A stretch of DNA of 50,930 bases. It comes from Candidatus Pelagibacter sp. TMED197. GTDB lineage: Bacteria > Pseudomonadota > Alphaproteobacteria > Pelagibacterales > Pelagibacteraceae. The notes below the pieces were generated by a model. That model made no database searches. It was not told the DNA's origin and was given only the letters and a program-made list of their open reading frames with translations. Shown piece by piece: positions 8,883-17,889 of this stretch; the first letter of the stretch is position 1; each line of letters begins with the position of its first letter. A program made the translations under genes and the position numbers. The stretch spans positions 1-50,930 of the forward strand of contig NHIU01000014.1 of NCBI GenBank assembly GCA_002169755.1, given 5' to 3'.

Positions 8883-9979
8883 AAACCGTATTTAACAAAG
8901 AAAAAAATTTAGACGCAACAAAGCAATCAATGTTTTTTGGTGCTGATCTTGCAGTACAAAGATATGATACATTTAAATATCCTATCTTTGATAAACTAAC
9001 TCAACAACAATTAGGATACTTCTGGCGACCAGAAGAAGTATCTTTACAAAAAGATAGAAACGATTATGCTCAACTATCAGAAGCGCAAAAGTTTATATTT
9101 ACATCTAACTTAAAATATCAAACTATGTTAGATAGTGTACAAGGTAGAGGACCTTGTTTAGCATTTTTACCATTTGTATCTTTACCCGAATTAGAAAGTT
9201 GTATTGTGACTTGGGATTTTATGGAAACAATACATAGTAGAAGTTATACCTACATTATTAAAAACTTATACTCACAACCTAGTGATGTATTCGATAATAT
9301 AATTAAAGATGAAAAAATAGAGAAGAGAGCTAAATCTGTAACCGAAACATACGATAATTTAATTCTATTAGGTTACAAATATAAACTTGACAATAAGAGT
9401 GTTAGTGAATATGATTTAAAGAAAGCATTATGGAAAGCACTAGTCACGGTTAACATACTTGAAGGTTTAAGATTTTATGTATCATTTGCTTGTTCATTTG
9501 CATTTGGTGAACTTAAACTTATGGAAGGTTCTGCTAAGATTCTATCACTTATTGCTAGAGATGAAAGTCAGCATTTAGGTGTATCACAAAAAATTATAAA
9601 CAGCTATAGAAATTTTGAGAATGATAAAGTGATGAACAAAGTTATTAAAGATACTGAAAAAGAAGTCTATGCTCTTTATGATGAAGCACTTAACGAAGAA
9701 AAGCGTTGGGCGACTTATTTGTTTAGTCAAGGTTCTATGATCGGTTTATCAGAAAAACTATTACATCAATATGTAGAGTTTATCTGTAATCGAAGAATGA
9801 GAGCCATCGGACTTGAATCAAAGTATGAAACTAAAACTAATCCTTTACCTTGGACTGAACATTGGTTAAATAGTAAAGGTTTACAAAATGCACCACAAGA
9901 AACAGAAATAGAAAGTTATGTTATTGGTGGCATTAAACAAGATGTTAAGAAAGATCAATTTAAAAAGTTTAAACTCTAA
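8879..9979 (+). CDS. nrdB: Ribonucleotide reductase class Ia, small subunit (NrdB)
   Basis: 366 residues. It houses the di-iron tyrosyl radical that drives NrdA. All expected ligands are present: Asp85 (MLDSVQG), Glu116 and His119 (ETIHSRSY), Glu195 (ILEGLRF), and Glu229 and His232 (RDESQH). The radical Tyr is Tyr123, so this is the tyrosyl-radical subclass rather than a Phe- or metal-only type. The stop overlaps the next ATG. Assignment is secure. Confidence 0.97.
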   Translation: MKTVFNKEKNLDATKQSMFFGADLAVQRYDTFKYPIFDKLTQQQLGYFWRPEEVSLQKDRNDYAQLSEAQKFIFTSNLKYQTMLDSVQGRGPCLAFLPFVSLPELESCIVTWDFMETIHSRSYTYIIKNLYSQPSDVFDNIIKDEKIEKRAKSVTETYDNLILLGYKYKLDNKSVSEYDLKKALWKALVTVNILEGLRFYVSFACSFAFGELKLMEGSAKILSLIARDESQHLGVSQKIINSYRNFENDKVMNKVIKDTEKEVYALYDEALNEEKRWATYLFSQGSMIGLSEKLLHQYVEFICNRRMRAIGLESKYETKTNPLPWTEHWLNSKGLQNAPQETEIESYVIGGIKQDVKKDQFKKFKL

Positions 9980-10149
9980 TGAACAGCACAAAACACAAAT
10001 GTCCTCATTGTGAGGAAGAATATAGCATTAAGTGGGAGAATGAAGATTTAGAACCTACTACTTGTCCTTTTTGTGGGGGTGAGGCTTCGATTGATGAAGA
10101 TGACGCAGAATTTTTAGATAATGAAGAAGAACAAGACGATTGGAATTGA
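9979..10149 (+). CDS. Small zinc-ribbon protein
   Basis: 56 residues, starting on the nrdB stop (TAATG). Two CxxC pairs (CPHC near residues 8-11 and CPFC near 29-32) form a zinc ribbon, followed by a strongly acidic tail of about 20 residues. Such small zinc proteins often bind nucleic acid or protein partners. It overlaps the start of the resolvase gene by 29 bases. Function unknown. Confidence 0.75.
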   Translation: MNSTKHKCPHCEEEYSIKWENEDLEPTTCPFCGGEASIDEDDAEFLDNEEEQDDWN

Positions 10150-10669
10150 TTATAGTTTAACTAGTCCTGCTATATGTGTTTGTAGAGGATCGTTTAAATT
10201 TGATAATTGTAAGATATATTATTTAACAAACGTAAAAAAATATGAAGGTGATTATTGTAATGGTAAAATAAATGGCAGACTACATCTACCCTATACCTCC
10301 GAGCAACAACGACACGATCAGATTTCCGAGTGGGCGCTTTCTGTTATTGGTACTACTATTGGTAATATTTTTATAGAAGGTTACTCATTTGGTAGTAAAG
10401 GGTTAGTGTTCAATCTTGCAGAGAATATGGGAACATTAAAACATAAACTATATAAATTAAATAAGAGGTTTGATAGCATTGTGCCTGGTCAAGTAAAGAA
10501 GCATGCTACAGGTAAAGGCAATGCAGATAAATTAAAAATGTATGAACAATTTGTACAAGATACAAAGATAGATTTAATGAAAGAGTTTGATCAATCTAAA
10601 CTTAATAATCCAGTGACAGATGTTGTTGACGCTTATTATGTAGCAAAGGCTGGTTATGCAAGACTTTAA
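10121..10669 (+). CDS. RuvC-like Holliday junction resolvase
   Basis: 182 residues, RNase H-like fold. The first strand reads IGIDYSLTSPA with Asp10. A second acidic residue, Glu86, sits in IFIEGYSFG. C-terminal acids lie in TDVVDAYYVAK (Asp167 and Asp170), giving the RuvC metal-binding set. The likely role is resolving branched DNA before packaging, the job done by endonuclease VII (gp49) in T4. It sits directly downstream of the nrd genes. Family assignment is good; the in vivo role is inferred. Confidence 0.85.
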   Translation: MKKNKTIGIDYSLTSPAICVCRGSFKFDNCKIYYLTNVKKYEGDYCNGKINGRLHLPYTSEQQRHDQISEWALSVIGTTIGNIFIEGYSFGSKGLVFNLAENMGTLKHKLYKLNKRFDSIVPGQVKKHATGKGNADKLKMYEQFVQDTKIDLMKEFDQSKLNNPVTDVVDAYYVAKAGYARL

Positions 10670-10973
10670 AATATTAATATTAGCATATCTTATAGGTCAT
10701 AGTCCTATTGAAACTCAAACAACTTTTCAATTAGAAGGTTGGTATAGAAGTATGGACGAGTGCAGAGCAGAATTAGAACTAAAACTACCAGATGGCAGAT
10801 ACGAAGTAATAAATGACTTTGTTGTACAAGGGGAGTTTCAATGGGATTGGTTAGTTGCAGGTTGCAAATCAGATACTACAAAAGAAGAATACAGAATATA
10901 TCCTGATTATCCAAAAGGTAAACCTGACGAACTTGAAGGTATTGAATTAGATTTAAATGAAATTAGAATATGA
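10656..10973 (+). CDS. Hypothetical protein, possibly membrane-targeted
   Basis: 105 residues. A short hydrophobic N-terminus (FKILILAYLIG) could be an uncleaved signal or anchor. The rest is acidic and Trp-rich with two cysteines (MDECRAE and VAGCKSD), echoing the paired-Cys exported proteins elsewhere in the window. It overlaps the resolvase gene by 14 bases. Function unknown. Confidence 0.65.
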   Translation: MQDFKILILAYLIGHSPIETQTTFQLEGWYRSMDECRAELELKLPDGRYEVINDFVVQGEFQWDWLVAGCKSDTTKEEYRIYPDYPKGKPDELEGIELDLNEIRI

Positions 10974-11377
10974 AGATATTAATTGCAAATGAATATCCTG
11001 ATTTACTAAAAAAATATAAAGTAGAACAATTTGCCTTAGATGATTTAATATGTATTCCACCAGATGAATGGTTAGAGAAAAGAATGAAAGAGTTTGGTTA
11101 TGAAGATAGTTTTAAAAAACATGGTATGAAATATCCTATATCAGTATCAACAGGTGAACATGATTGGGTGTTAGAGAGATTTAAAAGAAAAAACTTACCT
11201 CATGTAGTAGATGGTAAAGTTAAACCAGGTCTATATGTACACTCTGGTAATAAAAGAGTATATTGGGCAAGACAAAATGGTTACACACATATAGAAGGTT
11301 ATATGATAAATGAAAGAGAAGACAAGGCAATGACAAGAGCTCATACTCATATTTCACATGATAGGATACCTAAATGA
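10970..11377 (+). CDS. ParB/sulfiredoxin-like domain protein
   Basis: 135 residues. The segment KYPISVS followed about 40 residues later by GLYVHSGNKRVYWARQNGY resembles the ParB-N/Srx fold: a short strand that sets a preference, then the conserved G(N/H)-x-R helix. No DNA-binding helix-turn-helix is visible, so it is not a partition ParB. It starts the run into the glycan cluster and overlaps the next gene by four bases. A second ParB-like gene (23070) closes the cluster. Function inferred only. Confidence 0.6.
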   Translation: MKILIANEYPDLLKKYKVEQFALDDLICIPPDEWLEKRMKEFGYEDSFKKHGMKYPISVSTGEHDWVLERFKRKNLPHVVDGKVKPGLYVHSGNKRVYWARQNGYTHIEGYMINEREDKAMTRAHTHISHDRIPK

Positions 11378-12384
11378 AACTTACTATAATAGGAACTCAA
11401 AGTGTGTGTCAAAGTGTACATTATGCTCTTACAAGTCAAAAAAATAAAAAAATAGAATTTCATCAAATACCTATAAAACACGAAGAAGATTATTTTGATA
11501 ATACAATGATGACTTATAATGATCTTTGGAATATACAAATTTCAGACGCTATCTGTTTGTTTGGTACTTGGGGTAGTGATGACAAAAACAGACAATGGCA
11601 TCCTATAACTAATAAAAGAAGACAAGCTTATATAAATCAAATAAACAAATTTTTTGTAGATATTGCTAAGTCATATGACACAAAAGTTATAGTATTCGAA
11701 ACAGCAACAATGAGTAGGTGCAGACAAGCAATATCAGGTAACAAACATTGGAAAGATGAGAACCCAAAGTATTATCGTATGGGTCTTAATCACTGGACAT
11801 ATGGACCTGCTAAATTTTGTAGACCTAGAAGTATGAACAGATTAGAAAAATTTATATTAGATAATGCTAAATACGAACCTCAATTAACTGAACAATTTTA
11901 TCATCATAAATGGAAAAATAATAAAAATGGTAAGATAGTAATTATGACAGGATTAGAAAATGATCCTACTAGTACAATGCCAGGTCCTGAATTTGTTGAG
12001 AAGAGTGTTGCAGAAATAAGAAAACACACTGATAAAGAAATTCTAATTAAACCTCACCCTATGAGTGACTATGAATCTAAACATCACACTATGCTTAATA
12101 AACATATGTCTCTAAAAGATTTAGCACCACTTTTATATTGTGCAGTATTAGATAACAGCACATCTATATTTGAATTGACAATGTTGGGTATACCTTGCTT
12201 TACTACAAGTGCAAACTTTGGTTATAAGTTAGGTAATACAGACCTATCTAAAATTAATGATATATATTATAGCGATGAAGATACTATGCAAAAATGGTGG
12301 AATGAAATGTGCCATACAGAATTTAGAGAAAATGAATTTAAAGATTCAATGATATTCGATTACATACAGGAGTTAGTAGAATGA
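11374..12384 (+). CDS. GT-B-like glycosyltransferase (capsule/LPS type), paralogue family member 1
   Basis: 336 residues. The C-terminal half has IVIMTGLENDPTS, then ILIKPHPMSD, then LDNSTSIFELTMLGIPCFT, a pattern of GT-B glycosyltransferases and Kps/Lps-type capsule proteins, in which the nucleotide-sugar site lies in the C-terminal Rossmann domain. Two shorter genes, at 20651 and 21582, share the same late layout. Probably adds a sugar to a phage- or host-surface glycan. Donor and acceptor unknown. Confidence 0.6.
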   Translation: MKLTIIGTQSVCQSVHYALTSQKNKKIEFHQIPIKHEEDYFDNTMMTYNDLWNIQISDAICLFGTWGSDDKNRQWHPITNKRRQAYINQINKFFVDIAKSYDTKVIVFETATMSRCRQAISGNKHWKDENPKYYRMGLNHWTYGPAKFCRPRSMNRLEKFILDNAKYEPQLTEQFYHHKWKNNKNGKIVIMTGLENDPTSTMPGPEFVEKSVAEIRKHTDKEILIKPHPMSDYESKHHTMLNKHMSLKDLAPLLYCAVLDNSTSIFELTMLGIPCFTTSANFGYKLGNTDLSKINDIYYSDEDTMQKWWNEMCHTEFRENEFKDSMIFDYIQELVE

Positions 12385-12947
12385 ACGAACCATTACCACA
12401 CCACTTAGGTGGACATAAAAATAGAACACACACAGATGAAGGTGTAATAAGATTTGCTAGAGATGAACTAGGTGTCAAGTCTATGTTAGATATAGGTTGT
12501 GGCCCAGGTGGTCAAGTCTATAAGGCAATTGAAATGGGTATTGACGCAAGAGGTATAGATGGTGATCATACACTTGTTAGAGATAAACCAGAACTATTTG
12601 AATTACACGATTTTACAAAAGGTAAGTTTGAAAATTACAAAACTAAATTTGATATGATTTGGTGTTGTGAGTTTGTTGAGCACGTAGAAAAACAATATGA
12701 AGATAACTGGATGTCACTAATGCAAAGTGCAAAATATGTTTTTGTAACCTATTCAGAACCAGGTAAACCAGGACATCATCATGTTAATTGTGAAGATAAA
12801 CATTACTGGTTAGAATTATTTAAGAAGTATGGTTTTACATATAGAGATGATTATACTTTCTCATCAAAAGCAAGATCAACTATGGAAAGAGAGTTTTGGC
12901 GAAGCAGAGGACTAGTATTTGAAAATGTTAAATCTGACCAATCATAA
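12381..12947 (+). CDS. SAM-dependent methyltransferase, class I
   Basis: 188 residues. Motif I is visible as MLDIGCGPGGQ, followed by the acidic end of strand 2 (GIDGDH), DMIWCCEFVEHV (motif-II/IV region), and a later YVFVTYSEPG strand. This is a complete Rossmann-type SAM methyltransferase of the Methyltransf_11/23 kind. In this cluster it probably methylates a sugar or glycan precursor. Overlaps at both ends show tight coupling. Confidence 0.85.
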   Translation: MNEPLPHHLGGHKNRTHTDEGVIRFARDELGVKSMLDIGCGPGGQVYKAIEMGIDARGIDGDHTLVRDKPELFELHDFTKGKFENYKTKFDMIWCCEFVEHVEKQYEDNWMSLMQSAKYVFVTYSEPGKPGHHHVNCEDKHYWLELFKKYGFTYRDDYTFSSKARSTMEREFWRSRGLVFENVKSDQS

Positions 12948-13599
12948 GTTAAACGAATACGAAGGATATAATCCACATCTTCATATAAAAGAGTTTATCA
13001 ACAATGAAGATTACGAGACTCTATTAGAGCAATATCCAGACGATAGTTTATTTAAAGACGAGATACCTGATAGTAGAAAACATGGTCAAAGACCTCATTG
13101 TAGAAGATTGATGGTTGTTAAAACAGGTAAAGAAAGTCCTTACTTTGATCCATATATTAAAAGTATAAATGATTTACCTTTTGTTTGGCAGACATTATTA
13201 GCAGAATTAAAAGGTAAAGAGTATAAAGAATTTATGTGTGATCTATTGAAGATAAAAGATTTTAGAATTAGATTTGATTTTCATAGAACACAAAGTGGGT
13301 TAGATGTATCACCTCACGTAGATAGTATTGGTAAATATGCGTCTCATCTTTTATACTTTATGCCAAAAGGTTGGAAAGAAGAGTATGGTGGTTCTACTAT
13401 TTTTTATAAAGGTAGAAAAGTAAAAAATATGAATCCTGAACCTAAAGACTTTGAAGAAAATAAATCATACCCTACCTCAGGCAATACATCATTAATATTT
13501 AAAAACGTATCAGAGGGTTGGCATGGTATAACCGAAGTTAAAACAGATAACATAGATAGACAAATATGTAATGTTCTAATATTAAAGAAAGATTTGTAA
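12925..13599 (+). CDS. 2OG-Fe(II) oxygenase
   Basis: 224 residues from ATG 12925 (a TTG at 12919 is possible but less likely). The double-stranded beta-helix core shows SPHVDSIGK (His-x-Asp iron ligands), HLLYFMPKGW, YGGSTIFY, and then GWHGITEV (distal His) with a following Arg in DRQICNVLI. This is a canonical non-haem iron dioxygenase. The context suggests hydroxylation of a sugar, or a step in building a modified glycan. Overlaps the methyltransferase by 23 bases. Confidence 0.8.
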   Translation: MLNLTNHKLNEYEGYNPHLHIKEFINNEDYETLLEQYPDDSLFKDEIPDSRKHGQRPHCRRLMVVKTGKESPYFDPYIKSINDLPFVWQTLLAELKGKEYKEFMCDLLKIKDFRIRFDFHRTQSGLDVSPHVDSIGKYASHLLYFMPKGWKEEYGGSTIFYKGRKVKNMNPEPKDFEENKSYPTSGNTSLIFKNVSEGWHGITEVKTDNIDRQICNVLILKKDL

Positions 13600-13814
13600 T
13601 GGCGCAAATGAATGATATAGAACAATTGTCTTACGAAGAAAGTAAAAGACAAACTAAAGAGAGAAAAGACAAAGGTAAAAATATGATTAGACCATTTACT
13701 TTTGATGAAGAAAAAATATTAAGAGATGGTTTATATAATAATAATATAGAGGAAAAAAATGAAAAGACACCATCTGAATTATTACAAGAAGAATTGGAAC
13801 CAATAGATGGCTAA
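13599..13814 (+). CDS. Small hypothetical protein in glycan cluster
   Basis: 71 residues, highly charged (Lys/Glu/Asp), with no membrane segment. It starts on the previous stop (TAATG) and overlaps the next gene by eight bases. Probably disordered or helical. Function unknown; its placement suggests co-expression with the glycan genes only. Confidence 0.6.
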   Translation: MAQMNDIEQLSYEESKRQTKERKDKGKNMIRPFTFDEEKILRDGLYNNNIEEKNEKTPSELLQEELEPIDG

Positions 13815-14040
13815 CACATTAAATAGAATACTAAACAAAGTTAGTAAGTTAGGTCCTGATTATCATTGTATGCACCAAGAGATACATCCAACAGGTGCTG
13901 GCACTAGAAGATATATTTTATATAAGATTATAGAACCTATTAATAACCCAAAAACAGACTTTGGTAAACAAGAGTTTTTAAATAGACCCTTACCTGCTTT
14001 AGAGTTTGAGAATTTTATAGATAAATTATTAAATGACTAA
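13807..14040 (+). CDS. Small hypothetical protein
   Basis: 77 residues, soluble, starting MANTLNRILNKVSKLGPDYH and containing an HPTGAGTRRY segment. No recognised domain. It overlaps the radical SAM gene by eight bases, so it may be its co-translated partner. Function unknown. Confidence 0.6.
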   Translation: MANTLNRILNKVSKLGPDYHCMHQEIHPTGAGTRRYILYKIIEPINNPKTDFGKQEFLNRPLPALEFENFIDKLLND

Positions 14041-14911
14041 TGATGAAGCTAAGGCTCTCTTTAAAAAAAATATTCAATCAGTTGAGATAGGTACTCACAA
14101 CTATTGTAATAGGACTTGTACATTTTGTCCTTTATCAGTAGAGGGTGTGAATAGAAGAAACTTTAAAAATACCATCTTTATGAAAGATGAAATGTACGAA
14201 AATATTATGAAACAATTAAGTGAAATTAACTTTGCAGGTCGTTTAGATTTCAGTAGATACCACGAACCCACATCTCATAAAAAATATATTTTAGAAAAGA
14301 TTAAAATTGCTAAAAGATATTTACCATCTGTAAAGATAAGTCTTAACACTAATTCAGATTACATAAACAAAGAATATCATCAACAACTTGTTGAAGCAGG
14401 TGTAGATAGTTTTGCTTTTCAAGCATATATGAAAAATGGTGCTAACAAGTTTGATGAAGACGAGGTGTTTAAAAGAATTAATTATATAACTGATAGATTA
14501 AGCGCACCTAGAATAGATAAAGAACAACACAGAAACAAAGAGTGGATTATCTACAAACTACCTGAAAGATTTAAAGGTAAAATACACGCAAGAAACTATT
14601 GGGTAAATGGTGTGAACAGAGCAGGTACGGTATTAGATACTAACTATACAAGAACTAAACCATGTACAAGTATGAACAAAGGTGTTTACATAGACTACAA
14701 TGGTAGTATGACAGCGTGTTGTGATATGTTGACACCAGAACTACATAGTAAATGGGAAGTAGGCAATTTAGAAAAACAACCAAATATATTTTTAAACTAT
14801 ACAAGTAAATTCTATACAAAATTTAGAGAAAGAATTACAAAGGCAGAATGGTATCCTAATTCACCTTGTATAAAATGTAAACGAGATGTGAGAGGAAGTC
14901 AGGCAAGATAA
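14033..14911 (+). CDS. Radical SAM protein with SPASM-like C-terminal cluster
   Basis: 292 residues. The N-terminus has the radical SAM motif C25-x3-C29-x2-C32 (YCNRTCTFC) that holds a 4Fe-4S cluster. The C-terminus has extra cysteines: PCTSM, ACCDM and SPCIKCKRD, the arrangement of SPASM domains that bind auxiliary clusters. A central strand (RLDFSRYHEPT) fits the TIM-barrel. Such enzymes modify peptides, sugars or cofactors. It lies between a 2OG oxygenase and an amidotransferase, so a role in sugar or glycan modification is plausible. Confidence 0.8.
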   Translation: MTNDEAKALFKKNIQSVEIGTHNYCNRTCTFCPLSVEGVNRRNFKNTIFMKDEMYENIMKQLSEINFAGRLDFSRYHEPTSHKKYILEKIKIAKRYLPSVKISLNTNSDYINKEYHQQLVEAGVDSFAFQAYMKNGANKFDEDEVFKRINYITDRLSAPRIDKEQHRNKEWIIYKLPERFKGKIHARNYWVNGVNRAGTVLDTNYTRTKPCTSMNKGVYIDYNGSMTACCDMLTPELHSKWEVGNLEKQPNIFLNYTSKFYTKFRERITKAEWYPNSPCIKCKRDVRGSQAR

Positions 14912-16710
14912 TGTGTGCAATACATGGTATATTAGATAAGAGAGGACACTTTATTGATAAAATGATAGAGGCTGCTCATCATAGAGGACCTGATGGTAAT
15001 GGTAAGTTTGTTAGTGATGATATTACATTAGGCCACAACTTATTATCTATTGTAGATAAAGAAACAAACTCAAAACAACCTTGGATATTTGAAGACACAA
15101 TATTAGTTTATAATGGAGAGATATACAATTACAAAGAATTAAGAGATAACTTAAATTATAACTTTAAAACAGATACCGATACTGAAGTTTTATCAATAGG
15201 TTTAAAACTTGAAGGTAAAGACTTTATAAAAAAACTAGATGGTATGTTTGCCTTTGCATGGTACAATAAAAATTCAAAAGAACTTGTAATGGCTAGAGAT
15301 AGTAATGGTACTAAACCTTTATACTATGGTTTGTTAAGCAACAGACTATGTTTTTCTAGTGAGGTAAAAAGTTTATTAGCAATAGGATTTGAAAGAAAGA
15401 TTTGTAAAGAAGCACTTAAACATTATTATAAACAAGGATACAACTCAGGTTATTTAACTTTATTTGAAGGTATAAAAAAGTTTGTACCAGGTCAAGTATT
15501 AAGTTATGATGTTCATACAGGTAGAAGATTTACATATAATTTAAATGATAAAAAGATAGAACTTAATACAACATTTAAAAATGTAGAAGAAGAAATCGCA
15601 GAAAGAATAAACAAGGCAGTTAAAATGACACTTATGGGTCGTAGAAAGATTGGTTTGTTTTTAAGTGGTGGTATGGATTCTACATCTATATTATATGAAA
15701 TGAAAAGACTAGGTGTTAATCCTAACACATACACCTCAAACTTTGAAACAACTTTACCAGGTAGTGCATTGAACGAAGACTCTGAGGTTGCAAAAAAGTA
15801 TTGTGACGAATTACAGATAGAAAACAATAGACTTCATCAAAATGAAAAAGACTTTGTTGACGCAATGGATAAAACATTTTATGCTTTAGAAGAACCAAGA
15901 CAAGGTAAAAGTTTTCCTACTTATTACAATACAAATAAATTTATGTCAGATAATGGTGTCATAGTCACATTAAGTGGTGATGGTGGTGATGAGATATTCA
16001 CAGGATACAAACATCATGTTAAAGGTGATTGGCGAAACAAATTAAATTCTTTAGGCATGAGTCATAGAGGTTTAAATAATCCTGAATTACAAATTACACT
16101 AGATCAACAAATGGATTATTTACATGAGTGGTTACCTACAGCACCTATTCAAGGTGACGCTATCAATGATATGATGTATATAGAATGTATGAATACATTA
16201 GCTGAAGATTTTTTAATTAGAAACGATAAGTTAGGTATGAACTTTAGTATGGAGGCTAGATTCCCTCTTATGTGTAATGTAATAAGAGATTATATAAGAA
16301 CTATACCATCATCATATAAAGCAGTACTTAAACACAAAGCAAATAACAAAAAGACATTTAAAGCAAAAACATTATTTAAGAAAGCATATGAACGAAGATT
16401 ACCTGAGTATATTGTTAGAAAGAAAAAAACAGGTTGGCGTTTCCCAACAGACGAAATACTAATAGGTAACGCTTCTACACCTGGCAGAGATGATAGTATA
16501 TTAAGACAATATATTTTTGAAACATTAAAAGATAAAGAAGTAAGAGATATATTTGAATTAGATGACGACACTATTTGGAACTTTATGGATAATAAAAACT
16601 TTACACCTAATCAAGGTTCTAAATTTGCGCCAGCGATGTTAAGACAAAAAGAACTATTTACAATACTCAATTTCGCAGTATGGAAAAAAGTATTTAAAAT
16701 GAGCATATAA
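14911..16710 (+). CDS. asnB: Asparagine synthase-like glutamine amidotransferase
   Basis: 599 residues, full-length two-domain AsnB type. The glutaminase nucleophile is Cys2 (MCAIHG), with HHRGPDG and YNGEIYNY motifs of the Ntn domain. The synthetase domain has the ATP-pyrophosphatase motif SGGMDS near residues 252-257 and a later SGDGGDE. In polysaccharide clusters such enzymes often amidate uronic acids or other carboxylates rather than make free asparagine. It starts one base from the radical SAM stop. Enzyme class is secure; the substrate is inferred. Confidence 0.88.
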   Translation: MCAIHGILDKRGHFIDKMIEAAHHRGPDGNGKFVSDDITLGHNLLSIVDKETNSKQPWIFEDTILVYNGEIYNYKELRDNLNYNFKTDTDTEVLSIGLKLEGKDFIKKLDGMFAFAWYNKNSKELVMARDSNGTKPLYYGLLSNRLCFSSEVKSLLAIGFERKICKEALKHYYKQGYNSGYLTLFEGIKKFVPGQVLSYDVHTGRRFTYNLNDKKIELNTTFKNVEEEIAERINKAVKMTLMGRRKIGLFLSGGMDSTSILYEMKRLGVNPNTYTSNFETTLPGSALNEDSEVAKKYCDELQIENNRLHQNEKDFVDAMDKTFYALEEPRQGKSFPTYYNTNKFMSDNGVIVTLSGDGGDEIFTGYKHHVKGDWRNKLNSLGMSHRGLNNPELQITLDQQMDYLHEWLPTAPIQGDAINDMMYIECMNTLAEDFLIRNDKLGMNFSMEARFPLMCNVIRDYIRTIPSSYKAVLKHKANNKKTFKAKTLFKKAYERRLPEYIVRKKKTGWRFPTDEILIGNASTPGRDDSILRQYIFETLKDKEVRDIFELDDDTIWNFMDNKNFTPNQGSKFAPAMLRQKELFTILNFAVWKKVFKMSI

Positions 16711-16713
16711 ATA
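16706..16713 (+). promoter_or_regulatory. T4-type late promoter box TATAAATA
   Basis: An exact TATAAATA at the end of the amidotransferase gene, 16 bases before the next ATG, with an AAAGGAAG ribosome site between. It could drive late expression of the dehydratase and downstream sugar genes. Confidence 0.55.
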
Positions 16714-16728
16714 TATGAAAGGAAGATT

Positions 16729-17889
16729 ATGAAATATCCATTGGCTTGTGATACTTGGGATCAAAGAGAAATAAAAGCAATACATGAGGTCATAGAGGGT
16801 GGTAGATATACCATGGGACCTAAAGTTAAGCAATTTGAAAAAGAGTTTTGCGATTACTTTAAATGTGAGGACGCAGTAATGGTCAATAGTGGATCAACAG
16901 CGAACTTACTCATGTTAGCAATATTAAGAGAGAAATACAAACTAGGGGGTAATATCATTGTTCCCGCAGTTTCATGGTCTACTACTTACTTCCCAGCATA
17001 TCAATATGGGTTTCATCTTAATTTCGTAGATATAGACAAAGATACTCTAAACATAGATACCACTAAAATAGAGGCGGCTATAGACGCAGAAACGTGTGCT
17101 ATATTCGCAGTTAATCTTTTAGGTAACTCATGTGATTATAAGAAGATTAAAGAGATTGCAGATAAACATGGTCTAGTATTGATAGAGGACAATTGTGAAA
17201 GTCTAGGTGCAATCAATAACGATTTGGATAAGTACACAGGTACAATAGGTAAAATGGGCAGTTTTAGTTTCTTCTTTAGTCATCATTTACAAACTATGGA
17301 AGGTGGCATGATTGCTTGTCAAAGTAAAGAAGACGCAGATTATATAAGATCATTAAGGGCGCATGGTTGGTGTAGAGACTTACCCGACAATAATAACATC
17401 TACACAAAAACAGGTGACCCATTTAAAGATAGTTTTACATTTGTCACGCCAGGTTATAGTGTCAGACCTTTAGAGATGAGTGGTGCAATAGGAAGTGTAC
17501 AACTAAAGAAATGGCCTGAGATGAGAAGACAAAGAGTATTAAATGCAGAATACTTTACAGAAAAATTTAAAGATTTGTTTGGTATTAGAATACAAACAGA
17601 AATAGGTTCATCAAGTTGGTTTGGTTTTTCAATCATATTAGAAAATCATTTAAAAGGCAAACGAGATGAACTAGTTAAAAAATTAAGAGATAGTGGTGTT
17701 GAGTGTAGACCTATTGTTGCAGGTAACTTTATGAAAAATCCTGTTATAGATTACATAACATACCTAGACCATAACAATTATGATAGTGCAAATTATATAC
17801 ACGATCATGGTTTGTTTATTGGTAATGATGTAAGAGACTTAAAAGAAAACATAGATATGGTCTATGATATAATAAAAGGATTAGTATGA
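16729..17889 (+). CDS. DegT/DnrJ/EryC1 fold enzyme with His at the PLP-lysine position; likely ColD-like sugar dehydratase
   Basis: 386 residues, full length for the DegT/DnrJ/EryC1/StrS family. It keeps NSGSTANLL, PAVSWSTT and the IEDNCES Asp that contacts PLP. The internal aldimine Lys position (normally K-N-I-T-T-G-E-G-G) reads HHLQTMEGG, so His185 replaces Lys. That substitution is the hallmark of ColD, GDP-4-keto-6-deoxy-D-mannose 3-dehydratase, which uses His as the base and makes GDP-4-keto-3,6-dideoxymannose. The next gene is Gmd, which makes exactly that substrate. An inactive aminotransferase is the alternative. Confidence 0.82.
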   Translation: MKYPLACDTWDQREIKAIHEVIEGGRYTMGPKVKQFEKEFCDYFKCEDAVMVNSGSTANLLMLAILREKYKLGGNIIVPAVSWSTTYFPAYQYGFHLNFVDIDKDTLNIDTTKIEAAIDAETCAIFAVNLLGNSCDYKKIKEIADKHGLVLIEDNCESLGAINNDLDKYTGTIGKMGSFSFFFSHHLQTMEGGMIACQSKEDADYIRSLRAHGWCRDLPDNNNIYTKTGDPFKDSFTFVTPGYSVRPLEMSGAIGSVQLKKWPEMRRQRVLNAEYFTEKFKDLFGIRIQTEIGSSSWFGFSIILENHLKGKRDELVKKLRDSGVECRPIVAGNFMKNPVIDYITYLDHNNYDSANYIHDHGLFIGNDVRDLKENIDMVYDIIKGLV